Source of the DNA: Ruminococcus sp. YRD2003
GTDB taxonomy: Bacteria > Bacillota > Clostridia > Oscillospirales > Ruminococcaceae
Reading direction: 5' to 3'
Length of the DNA stretch: 64,000 bases
Assembly: GCA_900109435.1 (NCBI GenBank)
Contig: FNZT01000008.1
Location: 1-64,000 of the forward strand
Each line of letters opens with the position of its first letter. The first letter of the stretch is position 1. Position numbers and translations under genes: made by a program. Positions 8,623-16,415 of this stretch are shown piece by piece. The notes under the pieces are model-generated. The model was not told the DNA's origin. It saw nothing but the letters and a program-made list of their open reading frames with translations, and ran no database searches.

Positions 8623-8675
8623 GCACACGGAAGAACCGTGCTCTATACTAATCACTCTTGCGAGTGTCAGTCGGC
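8623..8675 (-). other. Structured 5' leader of rpsU
   Basis: Between the rpsU promoter and the start codon the minus strand can form two stems: CACTC/GAGTG closed by a GCAA tetraloop, and GCACGG/CCGTGTGC. They could be an S21-binding or other autoregulatory leader; I cannot match them to a named family. Confidence 0.4.
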
Positions 8676-8725
8676 TTTACCTCAACAATAAAACAGATTA
8701 AAAAATCATATACGAATATAATATT

Positions 8726-8754
8726 ATTTTATCACTAAAACCATAATATGTCAA
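8726..8754 (-). promoter_or_regulatory. Consensus promoter of rpsU
   Basis: TTGACA (8754-8749) and TAAAAT (8731-8726) on the minus strand with a 17-base spacer, about 130 bases before the GTG start. Confidence 0.8.
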
Positions 8755-8781
8755 GCATTTTTTACAGATTGGAAAATTTCG

Positions 8782-11214
8782 TCATTTCGCAACAATATTA
8801 ACAAGTTTATTTGGTACATATATCTGTTTTAGGATATTCTTGCCGTCGACAGCCTTCTTGACGTCCTCATTCTCCATAGCGAGAGCGATAACGCTGTCCT
8901 TGTCGGCGTCAACAGCGATATTGAGCTTGGCCTTGATCTTGCCGTTTATCTGGACAACTATCTCGATAGTGTCCTCGACGAGATGAGCCTCGTCATAGGT
9001 GGGCCAGCTCTCGAAGGCGATAGTGTCATTATGACCGAAAAGGCTCCATATCTCCTCGCCAACGTGGGGAGTGATGCACGAGAGCATCTTGATAAGCCCC
9101 TCAGCGTACTCCTTCGGGCACTTTCCGACCTTGTACACTTCGTTGACGAATATCATCATCTGACTGATAGCCGTATTGAAAGCAAGGTTCTCGAAATCAT
9201 TGGTGACCTTCTTGACTGTCTGGTGGTACACCTTTGTGAGTGCGCCGTCGTTGTCGTCGGTGAGGTTAGCGGGCTCGGTGAAGAAGTTCCATACGCGGTT
9301 GATGAACTTTCTTGCACCCTCAACGCCGTTCTTGCTCCACGGCTTGCTGACCTCGAGAGGTCCCATGAACATCTCATAGAGACGGAGCGTATCTGCGCCG
9401 TAATCTCTGACGATATCTGACGGATTCACAACGAATTCGGGGAAACGCTTGCCCATCTTTATGCCGTTCTCACCGAGTATCATTCCCTGATGAACGAGCT
9501 TCTTAAAGGGCTCCTTAGTCGGAGCGAGGCCCTTGTCGTAGAGGTATCTGTTCCAGATACGCGAATACATAAGGTGACCTACAGCGTGCTCGGGACCGCC
9601 GATGTAGAGGTCGACAGGCATCCAGTGCTTGAGGAGCTCGGGGTCAGCGAACTGCTTGTCGTTGTGCGGGTCGATATAGCGGAAGTAATACCAGCTCGAA
9701 CCCGCGCTTCCTGGCATAGTCGATGTCTCGCGGACGCCCTTGACGCCGTTTTTGTCGTACTGCTTCCACTCGGTCGCATTTTCGAGTGGAGCCTTGCCGT
9801 TCTTGCCCTTGTAGTCGTCGAGCTCGGGCAGTATGAGCGGGAGCTCCTCGTCGTCGAGCACGTGTATCTGACCGTCCTCGCCGTGAACAACGGGTACAGG
9901 CTCGCCCCAATAACGCTGACGAGCGAATATCCACTCGCGGAAGTGGTAATTGACAGTACGCTTTGCCCTGCCCATACCCTCGAGCTTCTGAGTGATAGCC
10001 TCCTTAGCCTCTTCAACAGTGAGCCCTGTGAACTCCTCGGAATTTATGAGCTTGTATCCCTTGCCGAGATACTCTGTCTTCTCCATAGCCGCCTCTGAAA
10101 CATCAATATGACCGTCCTTGCCGTCGATGACCTGTATCATGTCGATGTTGTGAGCGACAGCGTACTCAAAGTCGCGCTGGTCGTGGCTCGGAACAGCCAT
10201 AACAGCACCCGTACCGTAGCTTGCAAGCACGAAGTCGCCGATAAACATACGGACTTCCTTGCCGTTTACGGGATTTATGCAGGTAACGCCCTTGAGCTCG
10301 CAGCCCGACTTGGTCTTGTTGAGCTCAGTGCGGTCCATATCGTTTTTCTTCTTGGTCTCATTGATGTAAGCCTCGACCTCATCGCGGTTCTGAACGCGGT
10401 CGAGGAGGCTCGCGGTGATGTCGCCGTCGGGAGCGAGCACCATGAACGTGATACCGTAGATAGTCTCGATGCAGGTGGTGAATATCGAGAACTTGCCGCC
10501 GCCGACAATATCGAACTCGACCTCCACGCCTGTGGACTTGCCTATCCAGTTTCTCTGCATGGACTTAGTGGATTCGGGCCAGTCGATCTCGTCGAGCCCT
10601 TCAAGGAGCTTCTCGGCGAAAGCGGGCTGGTCGATGACCCACTGCTTCATATTCTTGCGGACAACGGGGAAGCCGCCGCGCTCGGACTTGCCGTCGATGA
10701 CCTCATCGTTCGAGAGGACGGTACCGAGCTCCTCACACCAGTTTACTGGCATATCTATGTACTTTGCATAGCCGTCGAGGTAGAGCTGCTTGAATATCCA
10801 CTGGGTCCACTTGTAGAACTCGGGGTCGGAGGTAGCTATCATCTTCGACCAGTCGTAATCGAAGCCGAGCTCCCTGAGCTGCTTCGAGAAGGTCTTGATG
10901 TTCTCCTGAGTGAAGCCGTTGGGGTGATTTCCTGTATTTACAGCATACTGCTCCGCGGGCAGACCGAACGAGTCATAGCCCATGGGGTGGAGGACGTTAT
11001 AGCCCTGCATACGCTTCATGCGCGAAACAATATCCGTAGCCGTATAACCCTCGGGATGACCTGCATGGAGGCCCACACCCGACGGATAGGGGAACATATC
11101 GAGCGCGTAGAACTTAGGCTTGCTGAAGTCCCACACATCGGTCTTGAAGGTCTCGTGCTCCTCCCAGTATTTCTGCCATTTCTTTTCAATGGTGCTGAAA
11201 TCGTATCTGCCCAT
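8782..11214 (-). CDS. leuS: Leucyl-tRNA synthetase
   Basis: 810 residues, class Ia. The HIGH region is present as PYPSGVGLHAGHPEG (about 43-57), followed by the CP1 editing insert, the tRNA-binding helical domain and a short C-terminal domain. Two places are atypical: the KMSKS loop reads IKMGKRFPEFVVNPSD, and the editing-site segment usually written TTRPDT reads TTCIET. The rest of the domain (SSWYYFRYIDP, GGPEHAVGHL) is standard, so the gene is expected to be functional. It is the last gene of the long minus-strand series, 27 bases after a small membrane protein gene. Confidence 0.95.
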   Translation of the reverse strand: MGRYDFSTIEKKWQKYWEEHETFKTDVWDFSKPKFYALDMFPYPSGVGLHAGHPEGYTATDIVSRMKRMQGYNVLHPMGYDSFGLPAEQYAVNTGNHPNGFTQENIKTFSKQLRELGFDYDWSKMIATSDPEFYKWTQWIFKQLYLDGYAKYIDMPVNWCEELGTVLSNDEVIDGKSERGGFPVVRKNMKQWVIDQPAFAEKLLEGLDEIDWPESTKSMQRNWIGKSTGVEVEFDIVGGGKFSIFTTCIETIYGITFMVLAPDGDITASLLDRVQNRDEVEAYINETKKKNDMDRTELNKTKSGCELKGVTCINPVNGKEVRMFIGDFVLASYGTGAVMAVPSHDQRDFEYAVAHNIDMIQVIDGKDGHIDVSEAAMEKTEYLGKGYKLINSEEFTGLTVEEAKEAITQKLEGMGRAKRTVNYHFREWIFARQRYWGEPVPVVHGEDGQIHVLDDEELPLILPELDDYKGKNGKAPLENATEWKQYDKNGVKGVRETSTMPGSAGSSWYYFRYIDPHNDKQFADPELLKHWMPVDLYIGGPEHAVGHLMYSRIWNRYLYDKGLAPTKEPFKKLVHQGMILGENGIKMGKRFPEFVVNPSDIVRDYGADTLRLYEMFMGPLEVSKPWSKNGVEGARKFINRVWNFFTEPANLTDDNDGALTKVYHQTVKKVTNDFENLAFNTAISQMMIFVNEVYKVGKCPKEYAEGLIKMLSCITPHVGEEIWSLFGHNDTIAFESWPTYDEAHLVEDTIEIVVQINGKIKAKLNIAVDADKDSVIALAMENEDVKKAVDGKNILKQIYVPNKLVNIVAK

Positions 11215-11241
11215 TATCTTGTATCATTCCTTTATTAAAAA

Positions 11242-11631
11242 TTATTTCTTGAACAAATCGGGGACCTCGCTCCACTTATTGGTGAAGTGTTCCTTTACGC
11301 ACGGCAGTATCAGCAGAAGCAGCACGCAGCCGACGTCCACGAAGCCCTCGAGAAGGTAGAACCAGTTTGAGGTGATGTGGAGAATGTTGGTGGGAAGGTG
11401 AGTCATGAAGCCTATCGCGAGGTAACCCGCAACGCCGTAGTTGACATACTCCAGTCCCGAAAACAGCAGAATACCGATGAGCACAGCGAAGCCGATGCTC
11501 ATGAAAGTGCTGACCATCCCGCCGAACGAGATACCGCCGATGAACATATTTATCACAGCCTTGGCGATCATATAGGCTGTAATTGCGAGACAAACAGACC
11601 TGCCCTGAGCGTTATTTGTTTTCATCTGCAT
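11242..11631 (-). CDS. Small four-helix membrane protein of unknown function
   Basis: 129 residues, with about four hydrophobic segments (roughly 15-32, 36-60, 62-80 and 88-108) and a charged C-terminus. I recognise no family. The reading frame overlaps the end of rsfS by 20 bases; MKTNN at 11625 is an alternative start. Lying between rsfS and leuS on the same strand, it is probably translated from their common message. No catalytic motif is visible. Confidence 0.6.
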   Translation of the reverse strand: MQMKTNNAQGRSVCLAITAYMIAKAVINMFIGGISFGGMVSTFMSIGFAVLIGILLFSGLEYVNYGVAGYLAIGFMTHLPTNILHITSNWFYLLEGFVDVGCVLLLLILPCVKEHFTNKWSEVPDLFKK

Positions 11632-11989
11632 TCTCCTTTACGAGCAGCGGACTTATATCTACCTGCTCACCGTCAGCCCACAGTCCTTCGAGCTGATAGA
11701 AGCTTCTTGTTTCCTTATAGAAAACGTGAACGATGATATCGCCGTAGTCGAGGATTATCCACGTGTTGCCTGTATCAGCCTCGCGGCGCTCGGGCTCGAT
11801 GCCCTTCTGCGAGAGCACGAACTCCACCTCATCGGCGAGTGTGCGGGCGTGGGTATTGCTCGTACCGTTGACGATAACGAAATAGTCGGCGAGTATAGTG
11901 AGGTCGGCGATACGGAGCGCCTGTATATCCTCGCCTCTTTTGCTGTCGAGAGTTTTTACAATAAGTTCAAGCTTTTCCTGCTCGGTCAT
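11612..11989 (-). CDS. rsfS: Ribosomal silencing factor RsfS
   Basis: 125 residues of the Iojap/YbeB family. It binds L14 on the large subunit and prevents subunit joining during starvation. Diagnostic segments are KRGEDIQALRIADLT, ADYFVIVNGTS and WIILDYGDIIVHVF. The neighbourhood nadD-yqeK-LCP-rsfS is widely conserved in Firmicutes and supports the call. It starts three bases after the stop of the LCP gene. Confidence 0.95.
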   Translation of the reverse strand: MTEQEKLELIVKTLDSKRGEDIQALRIADLTILADYFVIVNGTSNTHARTLADEVEFVLSQKGIEPERREADTGNTWIILDYGDIIVHVFYKETRSFYQLEGLWADGEQVDISPLLVKENADENK

Positions 11990-11992
11990 ATA

Positions 11993-13579
11993 TCAATCTA
12001 CCTTCCAACTTGGTTTTTTATCGGGGTCTCGGAGCGGTTCAGTCGCAGTCTCGAGCTCCTCGAAGGTCATATTTGTGTCGTCGTATACATCATACTGATG
12101 GTCGAGAACGAGCTCGACGATAGTTGTGTCATAGGGAGTCATAGCAGTCTGATAAGGTCTGTAGTACTTGTTCAGCAGAGCGATCGTCGCCGCCTTGTGT
12201 ACAGAGAACACCGCATATTCTTCGCCGTCCTCGCCGTAGAAAGTAGCGTCCTCGCCTGGAACCATATTGACACGGACATGATCCATATCAATAGTTGAAG
12301 CAAAGTCTGCGATCTTGCTCATATCGCCGATAGAGAGGTCGGTATATATGAGCTCCTCGTCCTTGATCTGCTTGATATAGCTGTAGAGCTTGAGTCTGCC
12401 CTCATTTTCAACGATATCGAAGAGCTTCATCATAGCCGCCGACATGAACCTGCGCTGATTCTGCATACGACCGATATCGCCCTGGAGCCACTCATTTCTG
12501 AAGCGAATGAACCACTCAGCCTGCTCGCCCGTCAGAGTGACGTCGCCCGCGGGGATAATCTTGTCAGCCTCATAGATGATCTCATTATCGAGGTGCATCG
12601 GTATACCGCCGACGATATCGACCATTCTCACGATATCGAAGCAAGCGGTAGTGATATAGGCGTCTATGGGGATGCCGAAGTTCTCCTGCACGGCATTAAC
12701 CACGCGCTGAATGGGCGGATTGATGTTGGGGTCGCCCATGGAGTACACGCTGTTGAACTTCCTTGCGGGGCTCGTCGTATAGTCGGGCAGACAGCAGTCA
12801 CGCGGTATCTGGAGTATATTAATCTCACCGTTGCCGATATCGAACTGCACTATCCACATTACGTCGGAGTTGAACTCATCCTCGTCAAAGCCGAGGAAAA
12901 GAACGCTGTACTGCCCCTCGATGAGCTGCGGGAGGTCGAGACCGTCGTTGTAATCCTCCTCGACCTTCTCGGTATCGATGTTCAGCTCGACGTTCTGCTT
13001 GTCGAGCAAGCCCTCCTTAGCCATAGGCTGAGCAGTCTTTATGAGATTTATGAGCGAGATGTTCCCGCCCGTCTTTTTGTCCATAAAAATGGGTACATTG
13101 ACGATCAGTCCGACAATGAGTACGATGCTGGTGACCACAGCAAGCGTCTTTATAAGGAAGTCCTTGAATGAGAAGCGTTTTCTGCGGTGATCTTCCTCGA
13201 ATTCGTAGTCATAGTCATCATATCCGCCGTCATCGGCATCATATCCGCGCTTTCCGTACGGAGGCGGAACAGCGCGAAGGCTGCTTGACGGCGCCTCATG
13301 CAGACCGTGGTACTCTCCCTCGGGCGCCTCATGCAGACCGTGGTACTCTCCCTCGGGCGCCTCATGCAAACCGTGGTACTCCCCTTCGGGCGCCTCATGC
13401 CTGCCGTGGTACTCCCCTTCGGGAGCCGCCTCATATCTGCCGTGATACTCCTCATTCACAGGAGGATAATTCTCAAAAGTGTCCCTGTTTTCTCTATTTA
13501 CCTTCACGAGCTTCCTGAGCGGCTTGGGAGCGTTTTTTTCCGTGTCCGCACCGTTCAGATTGACTTCGTTATTGTCCAT
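11993..13579 (-). CDS. LytR-CpsA-Psr (LCP) family glycopolymer ligase with repeat-bearing cytoplasmic tail
   Basis: 528 residues. A cytoplasmic N-terminal region of ~145 residues carries five tandem 11-residue repeats (residues 44-97), an Asp/Tyr-rich stretch and a basic patch (DHRRKRFSFKD). One membrane helix follows (about 147-170, LAVVTSIVLIVGLIVNVPIF), then the extracellular LCP domain with QIPRDCCLPDY, ARKFNSVYSMGD, DIVGGIPMHLDNEI and RFRNEWLQGDIGRMQNQRRF, which hold the Arg and Asp residues that bind the polyprenyl pyrophosphate. LCP proteins transfer teichoic-acid-type polymers to peptidoglycan. The start has an AGAGGA site. The repeat tail is unusual for the family. Confidence 0.9.
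   Translation of the reverse strand: MDNNEVNLNGADTEKNAPKPLRKLVKVNRENRDTFENYPPVNEEYHGRYEAAPEGEYHGRHEAPEGEYHGLHEAPEGEYHGLHEAPEGEYHGLHEAPSSSLRAVPPPYGKRGYDADDGGYDDYDYEFEEDHRRKRFSFKDFLIKTLAVVTSIVLIVGLIVNVPIFMDKKTGGNISLINLIKTAQPMAKEGLLDKQNVELNIDTEKVEEDYNDGLDLPQLIEGQYSVLFLGFDEDEFNSDVMWIVQFDIGNGEINILQIPRDCCLPDYTTSPARKFNSVYSMGDPNINPPIQRVVNAVQENFGIPIDAYITTACFDIVRMVDIVGGIPMHLDNEIIYEADKIIPAGDVTLTGEQAEWFIRFRNEWLQGDIGRMQNQRRFMSAAMMKLFDIVENEGRLKLYSYIKQIKDEELIYTDLSIGDMSKIADFASTIDMDHVRVNMVPGEDATFYGEDGEEYAVFSVHKAATIALLNKYYRPYQTAMTPYDTTIVELVLDHQYDVYDDTNMTFEELETATEPLRDPDKKPSWKVD
13289..13450 (-). repeat. In-frame 33-bp tandem repeat in the LCP gene
   Basis: Five units encode EYHG(L/R)(H/Y)EAPEG-type 11-residue repeats; the last three DNA units are nearly identical, which points to recent slippage or unequal exchange. 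Confidence 0.9.
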
Positions 13580-13621
13580 TTAGATCCTCTTTTCTGATTT
13601 CATTGACTCTTTGGTTTGATT

Positions 13622-14221
13622 CTACTTCTTGTCTGTTTTTATCTTTTCTTCATTGATGAGTCTTGTATAGAAGTTATATCCCTCTACGGTACATAGCGGG
13701 ATCATACCGTTTTTCTTGACCTGATTCTTTATCGAAAAGGAAAAAGCCTCAAGCATAGCCTCATCGAGGCTGACATAAGTGATCTTGCGCATCTTGTCGA
13801 CGTCCTTGTAGTCGCGCTCGGCTGAGATAAGGTCACCGAGGTAGACTATTTCCTCAAGGCGGGTCATCCCTGCCCTGCCGACGGTATGGAAGCGGATCGA
13901 ATCGAGGATACCGATATCCTCGACACCGAATCTGGTCTTCACGTAAAACGCCCCCGCTATCGCGTGCCAGAGCGAACGTGTCTCGAGCTCCTCCCTGCAA
14001 ACGGCGTAACCGCTGCTGAGCACGAGCTCCTTCTGCTCCTCAGCGGGAAGCTCCTTGCAGATATCGTGTAGCAGTCCCGCGAAATAAGCCTTATCGGGGT
14101 CCTCACCGTATTTTTCGGCAAGCTTCCTGCATTCCGCGGCAACGTTCAGCGAATGCTGATACCTTTTCTGCGAAAGCATAGATTTCAAAAGCTTTTTCTT
14201 ATCGCCGATATCGTATAACAA
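13622..14221 (-). CDS. yqeK: HD-domain diadenosine tetraphosphatase-like protein YqeK
   Basis: 199 residues. HD-domain metal ligands are in order: His in RYQHSLNVA, HD in GLLHDICKE, His in LWHAIAGA and Asp in YLGDLISAERDY. YqeK enzymes split Ap4A symmetrically to two ADP. It lies nine bases after nadD and before the LCP gene and rsfS, the conserved nadD-yqeK-lytR-rsfS order, which strengthens the call. Confidence 0.93.
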   Translation of the reverse strand: MLYDIGDKKKLLKSMLSQKRYQHSLNVAAECRKLAEKYGEDPDKAYFAGLLHDICKELPAEEQKELVLSSGYAVCREELETRSLWHAIAGAFYVKTRFGVEDIGILDSIRFHTVGRAGMTRLEEIVYLGDLISAERDYKDVDKMRKITYVSLDEAMLEAFSFSIKNQVKKNGMIPLCTVEGYNFYTRLINEEKIKTDKK

Positions 14222-14230
14222 AAGCTCACC

Positions 14231-14827
14231 TCATTGTTTGTATAGTTTCTTCATTCTAATATATTGTACTACATTTTCGTCGAGATAGCAAGAGTATTTC
14301 TGTTTTTTTGCAATTTTTTTTCTTATGTCCGACGACGACACCACAACGGGCTCGGCGCGGCAGATGACAATATTTCCGAATCCACGGAGCTCCCGAGCCT
14401 TTTTCTCGAGCTCGGGCATATCGCCCTCACATCTTGACACCACCGCGAGAGTACACTCGCGCAGAATATCCTCAAAGCGTTTCCACGTCTCGAATATCAT
14501 CAGCATATCGCTCCCCACGAGGAGAAACAGCTCGGCGTCGGGGAAGCGTCTGCGGAACTCCTCGACCGTAAATATCGTATAGCTTACTCTTTCCGAGCGA
14601 AGCTCATAGTCGCAGACCTCCAGTTTATCGCTCACTCTGCACGCGAGCCTCAGCATCTCGAGCCTGTCCTCCTCCGAGACATATTCGTCAGAGGAGCGGT
14701 GCGGGCTTATTTTCGACGGCACGAGGAAAAGCCTGTCGAGCCCGAGCTCGCTGACGGCGGTCAGCGCGAGATGTATGTGTCCGTTATGGACGGGATTGAA
14801 GCTCCCGCCGTAAATACCTATACGCAC
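14231..14827 (-). CDS. nadD: Nicotinate-mononucleotide adenylyltransferase
   Basis: 198 residues. The nucleotidyltransferase motif is GGSFNPVHNGHI near the N-terminus, and the second is SSSDIRKKI near residue 165. The enzyme makes nicotinate adenine dinucleotide from NaMN and ATP in NAD synthesis. It is followed by yqeK after nine bases and preceded by a flavodoxin-like gene after six, all on one strand. Confidence 0.95.
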   Translation of the reverse strand: MRIGIYGGSFNPVHNGHIHLALTAVSELGLDRLFLVPSKISPHRSSDEYVSEEDRLEMLRLACRVSDKLEVCDYELRSERVSYTIFTVEEFRRRFPDAELFLLVGSDMLMIFETWKRFEDILRECTLAVVSRCEGDMPELEKKARELRGFGNIVICRAEPVVVSSSDIRKKIAKKQKYSCYLDENVVQYIRMKKLYKQ

Positions 14828-14833
14828 AGCCTC

Positions 14834-15532
14834 TCACCTCCACGGACGCGTGCTGCCCGTCCAGCCCTTCGCCTTCCAGTAGTCGGCGTCTGCGGGATTC
14901 CAGCCGTTTTTCTGCATCAGGCTCATCATCTTGAAAAAGGCCTTTGTTTTGAGCGGAACAGAAACTTTCCCCTGTCTTTTCACGATCTTTTTCGCAATTT
15001 TATCGGCTTTTGCGCAGATACTCTCCTTCAGCTTCGGCTTTACGCCGTCCCAGTCGGCAGCCGCAATACCTTTTCCGAGCCTGTACGTCCGAGGGATGCC
15101 CCAGAAGAACGTGCTGTCCGCCATATCCTTCATCGCGGACTTCACACCTGCTCCCGCCGCAGTCGCGACAACGACAGCCTGCTTGCGGAACATCCTCTCA
15201 TCGGGACGATGCACCATCCAGCGGTAGCCGTAGTGGTCGAGCAGAGTCTTCATCTGTCCCGTGACGTGGTAGCAGTACACGGGCGACGCGAGTATGACAA
15301 CATCGGCATCGTCTATCATCTCGGTTATCGGGCGGAGCTTCTCATAGTGCGGACACCTGTCCTCGCCCTTTACGAAGCAGTTAGTGCAGCCGAGGCAGAA
15401 CTCCCCGAAATCACGCGGCAGGAACACCTCGCCGATATTCTCGTCGGAAGTCACCTTATCCGCCAGCATACGCGCTATGCGGTAGGTCGAGCCCTTGTGT
15501 TCGGTGCCGCTGATAAGAACGACCTTCATCAC
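14834..15532 (-). CDS. NAD(P)H-dependent flavodoxin-fold oxidoreductase
   Basis: 232 residues. The start VVLISGTEHKGSTYRIA is the FMN phosphate-binding loop of NADPH-dependent FMN reductase proteins, and LASPVYCYHVTGQMKTLLD is the usual second FMN segment. A Cys-rich stretch (CLGCTNCFVKGEDRCPHY, about 47-64) suggests an iron-sulfur or redox centre as in iron-sulfur flavoproteins. The C-terminal ~70 residues are basic and have a PADADYWKAKGW motif. It overlaps yhbY by four bases (ATGA) and so is translationally coupled to it. The substrate is unknown. Confidence 0.8.
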   Translation of the reverse strand: MMKVVLISGTEHKGSTYRIARMLADKVTSDENIGEVFLPRDFGEFCLGCTNCFVKGEDRCPHYEKLRPITEMIDDADVVILASPVYCYHVTGQMKTLLDHYGYRWMVHRPDERMFRKQAVVVATAAGAGVKSAMKDMADSTFFWGIPRTYRLGKGIAAADWDGVKPKLKESICAKADKIAKKIVKRQGKVSVPLKTKAFFKMMSLMQKNGWNPADADYWKAKGWTGSTRPWR

Positions 15533-15831
15533 TTAGCCTTCGGGATGCCCTCTATTACGGGCTCTTTCTCGTTGCGCTTGAAGAGCACGAATCTGCTTCC
15601 GATGACCTGCACAACGTCCGCGCCTGTCTGCTCGGCGATGGCGTCGGCAGCCTCACGTGCTGTCCAGCCCGAATTCTCGAGCACACGCAGCTTTATGAGT
15701 TCGCGCTTGTTGAGAGCGGCAGCGATATCCTTGCACATCGCCTCGGTAACACCGCCCTTGCCGACTTGGAAAATAGTCTCGTAAGTGGAGGCGATACCGC
15801 GCAGGTACGCCCTCTGTTTGCTTGTCAGCAT
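15529..15831 (-). CDS. yhbY: CRM-domain ribosome assembly RNA-binding protein YhbY
   Basis: 100 residues spanning one CRM domain: MLTSKQRAYLRGIA, the basic GKGG loop (FQVGKGGVTE), KRELIKLRVLEN and VQVIGSRFVLFKR. It associates with pre-50S particles. The start touches the end of rdgB (shared base 15831) and the end overlaps the next gene, so all three are coupled. Confidence 0.93.
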   Translation of the reverse strand: MLTSKQRAYLRGIASTYETIFQVGKGGVTEAMCKDIAAALNKRELIKLRVLENSGWTAREAADAIAEQTGADVVQVIGSRFVLFKRNEKEPVIEGIPKAK

Positions 15832-16415
15832 TATATATCACCGTTTCTTTCTTTCAGGAAGCGGTACAGCTCACGCAGAGCCGCACCTCTGTGACTTATG
15901 GAATTTTTCTCGTCAGCGGAGAGCTCCGCCATAGTCCTGTCGCCGACCATGAACACAGGGTCGTAGCCGAAACCGTTCGAGCCGCGCTTTTCATATCCGA
16001 TAGCGCCCTCGCACGAGCCCGTGAACTCGCTGTGACCGCTCGCGTCCATGAAGCAAACGGTACACCTGAACGCCGCACCGCGCTTATCGTCGGGGACGTC
16101 CTTCATCTCGCCGAGCAGCTTATCGCACTCCCCGCCCTTGGGAGCATATCTCGCGGAGTGTACCCCGGGTCTGCCGCCGAGGGCATCCACACAGAGACCG
16201 CTGTCGTCGGCGATAGTCGGCAGCCCCACAGCCTCGAACACTGCTTTTGCCTTGATTATGGCATTTTCCGCGAAAGTAGAGCCGTTCTCGTCGGGGTCGC
16301 AGTCGGCACCCGCCTCACGCTGAGACAGCACCTCTATCCCGAGCGGCGAGAGTATCTCTCTCGCCTCGCGGAGCTTGTTCGCGTTATTTGTCGCCATGAC
16401 GAGCTTATTCGTCAT
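15831..16415 (-). CDS. rdgB: RdgB/HAM1 non-canonical purine NTP pyrophosphatase
   Basis: 194 residues from ATG 16415 (MTNKLVMATNNANKLREARE), chosen because family proteins begin right at the ATxNxxKxxE motif; the longer open frame upstream merely reads the ftsY tail in another frame. It hydrolyses ITP, dITP and XTP to monophosphates. Further motifs: ENAIIKAKAV, TIADDSGLCVDALGG with the metal-binding Asp pair, GFGYDPVF and SHRGAALREL. The first 11 bases overlap the end of ftsY. Confidence 0.95.
   Translation of the reverse strand: MTNKLVMATNNANKLREAREILSPLGIEVLSQREAGADCDPDENGSTFAENAIIKAKAVFEAVGLPTIADDSGLCVDALGGRPGVHSARYAPKGGECDKLLGEMKDVPDDKRGAAFRCTVCFMDASGHSEFTGSCEGAIGYEKRGSNGFGYDPVFMVGDRTMAELSADEKNSISHRGAALRELYRFLKERNGDI

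Noticed and set aside
10108-11238. 376-residue plus-strand ORF opposite leuS
   Set aside because: Antisense shadow of the synthetase N-terminal half.
13289-13450. Short direct repeats that could suggest a CRISPR array
   Set aside because: The units are contiguous without spacers and stay in frame with the LCP protein.
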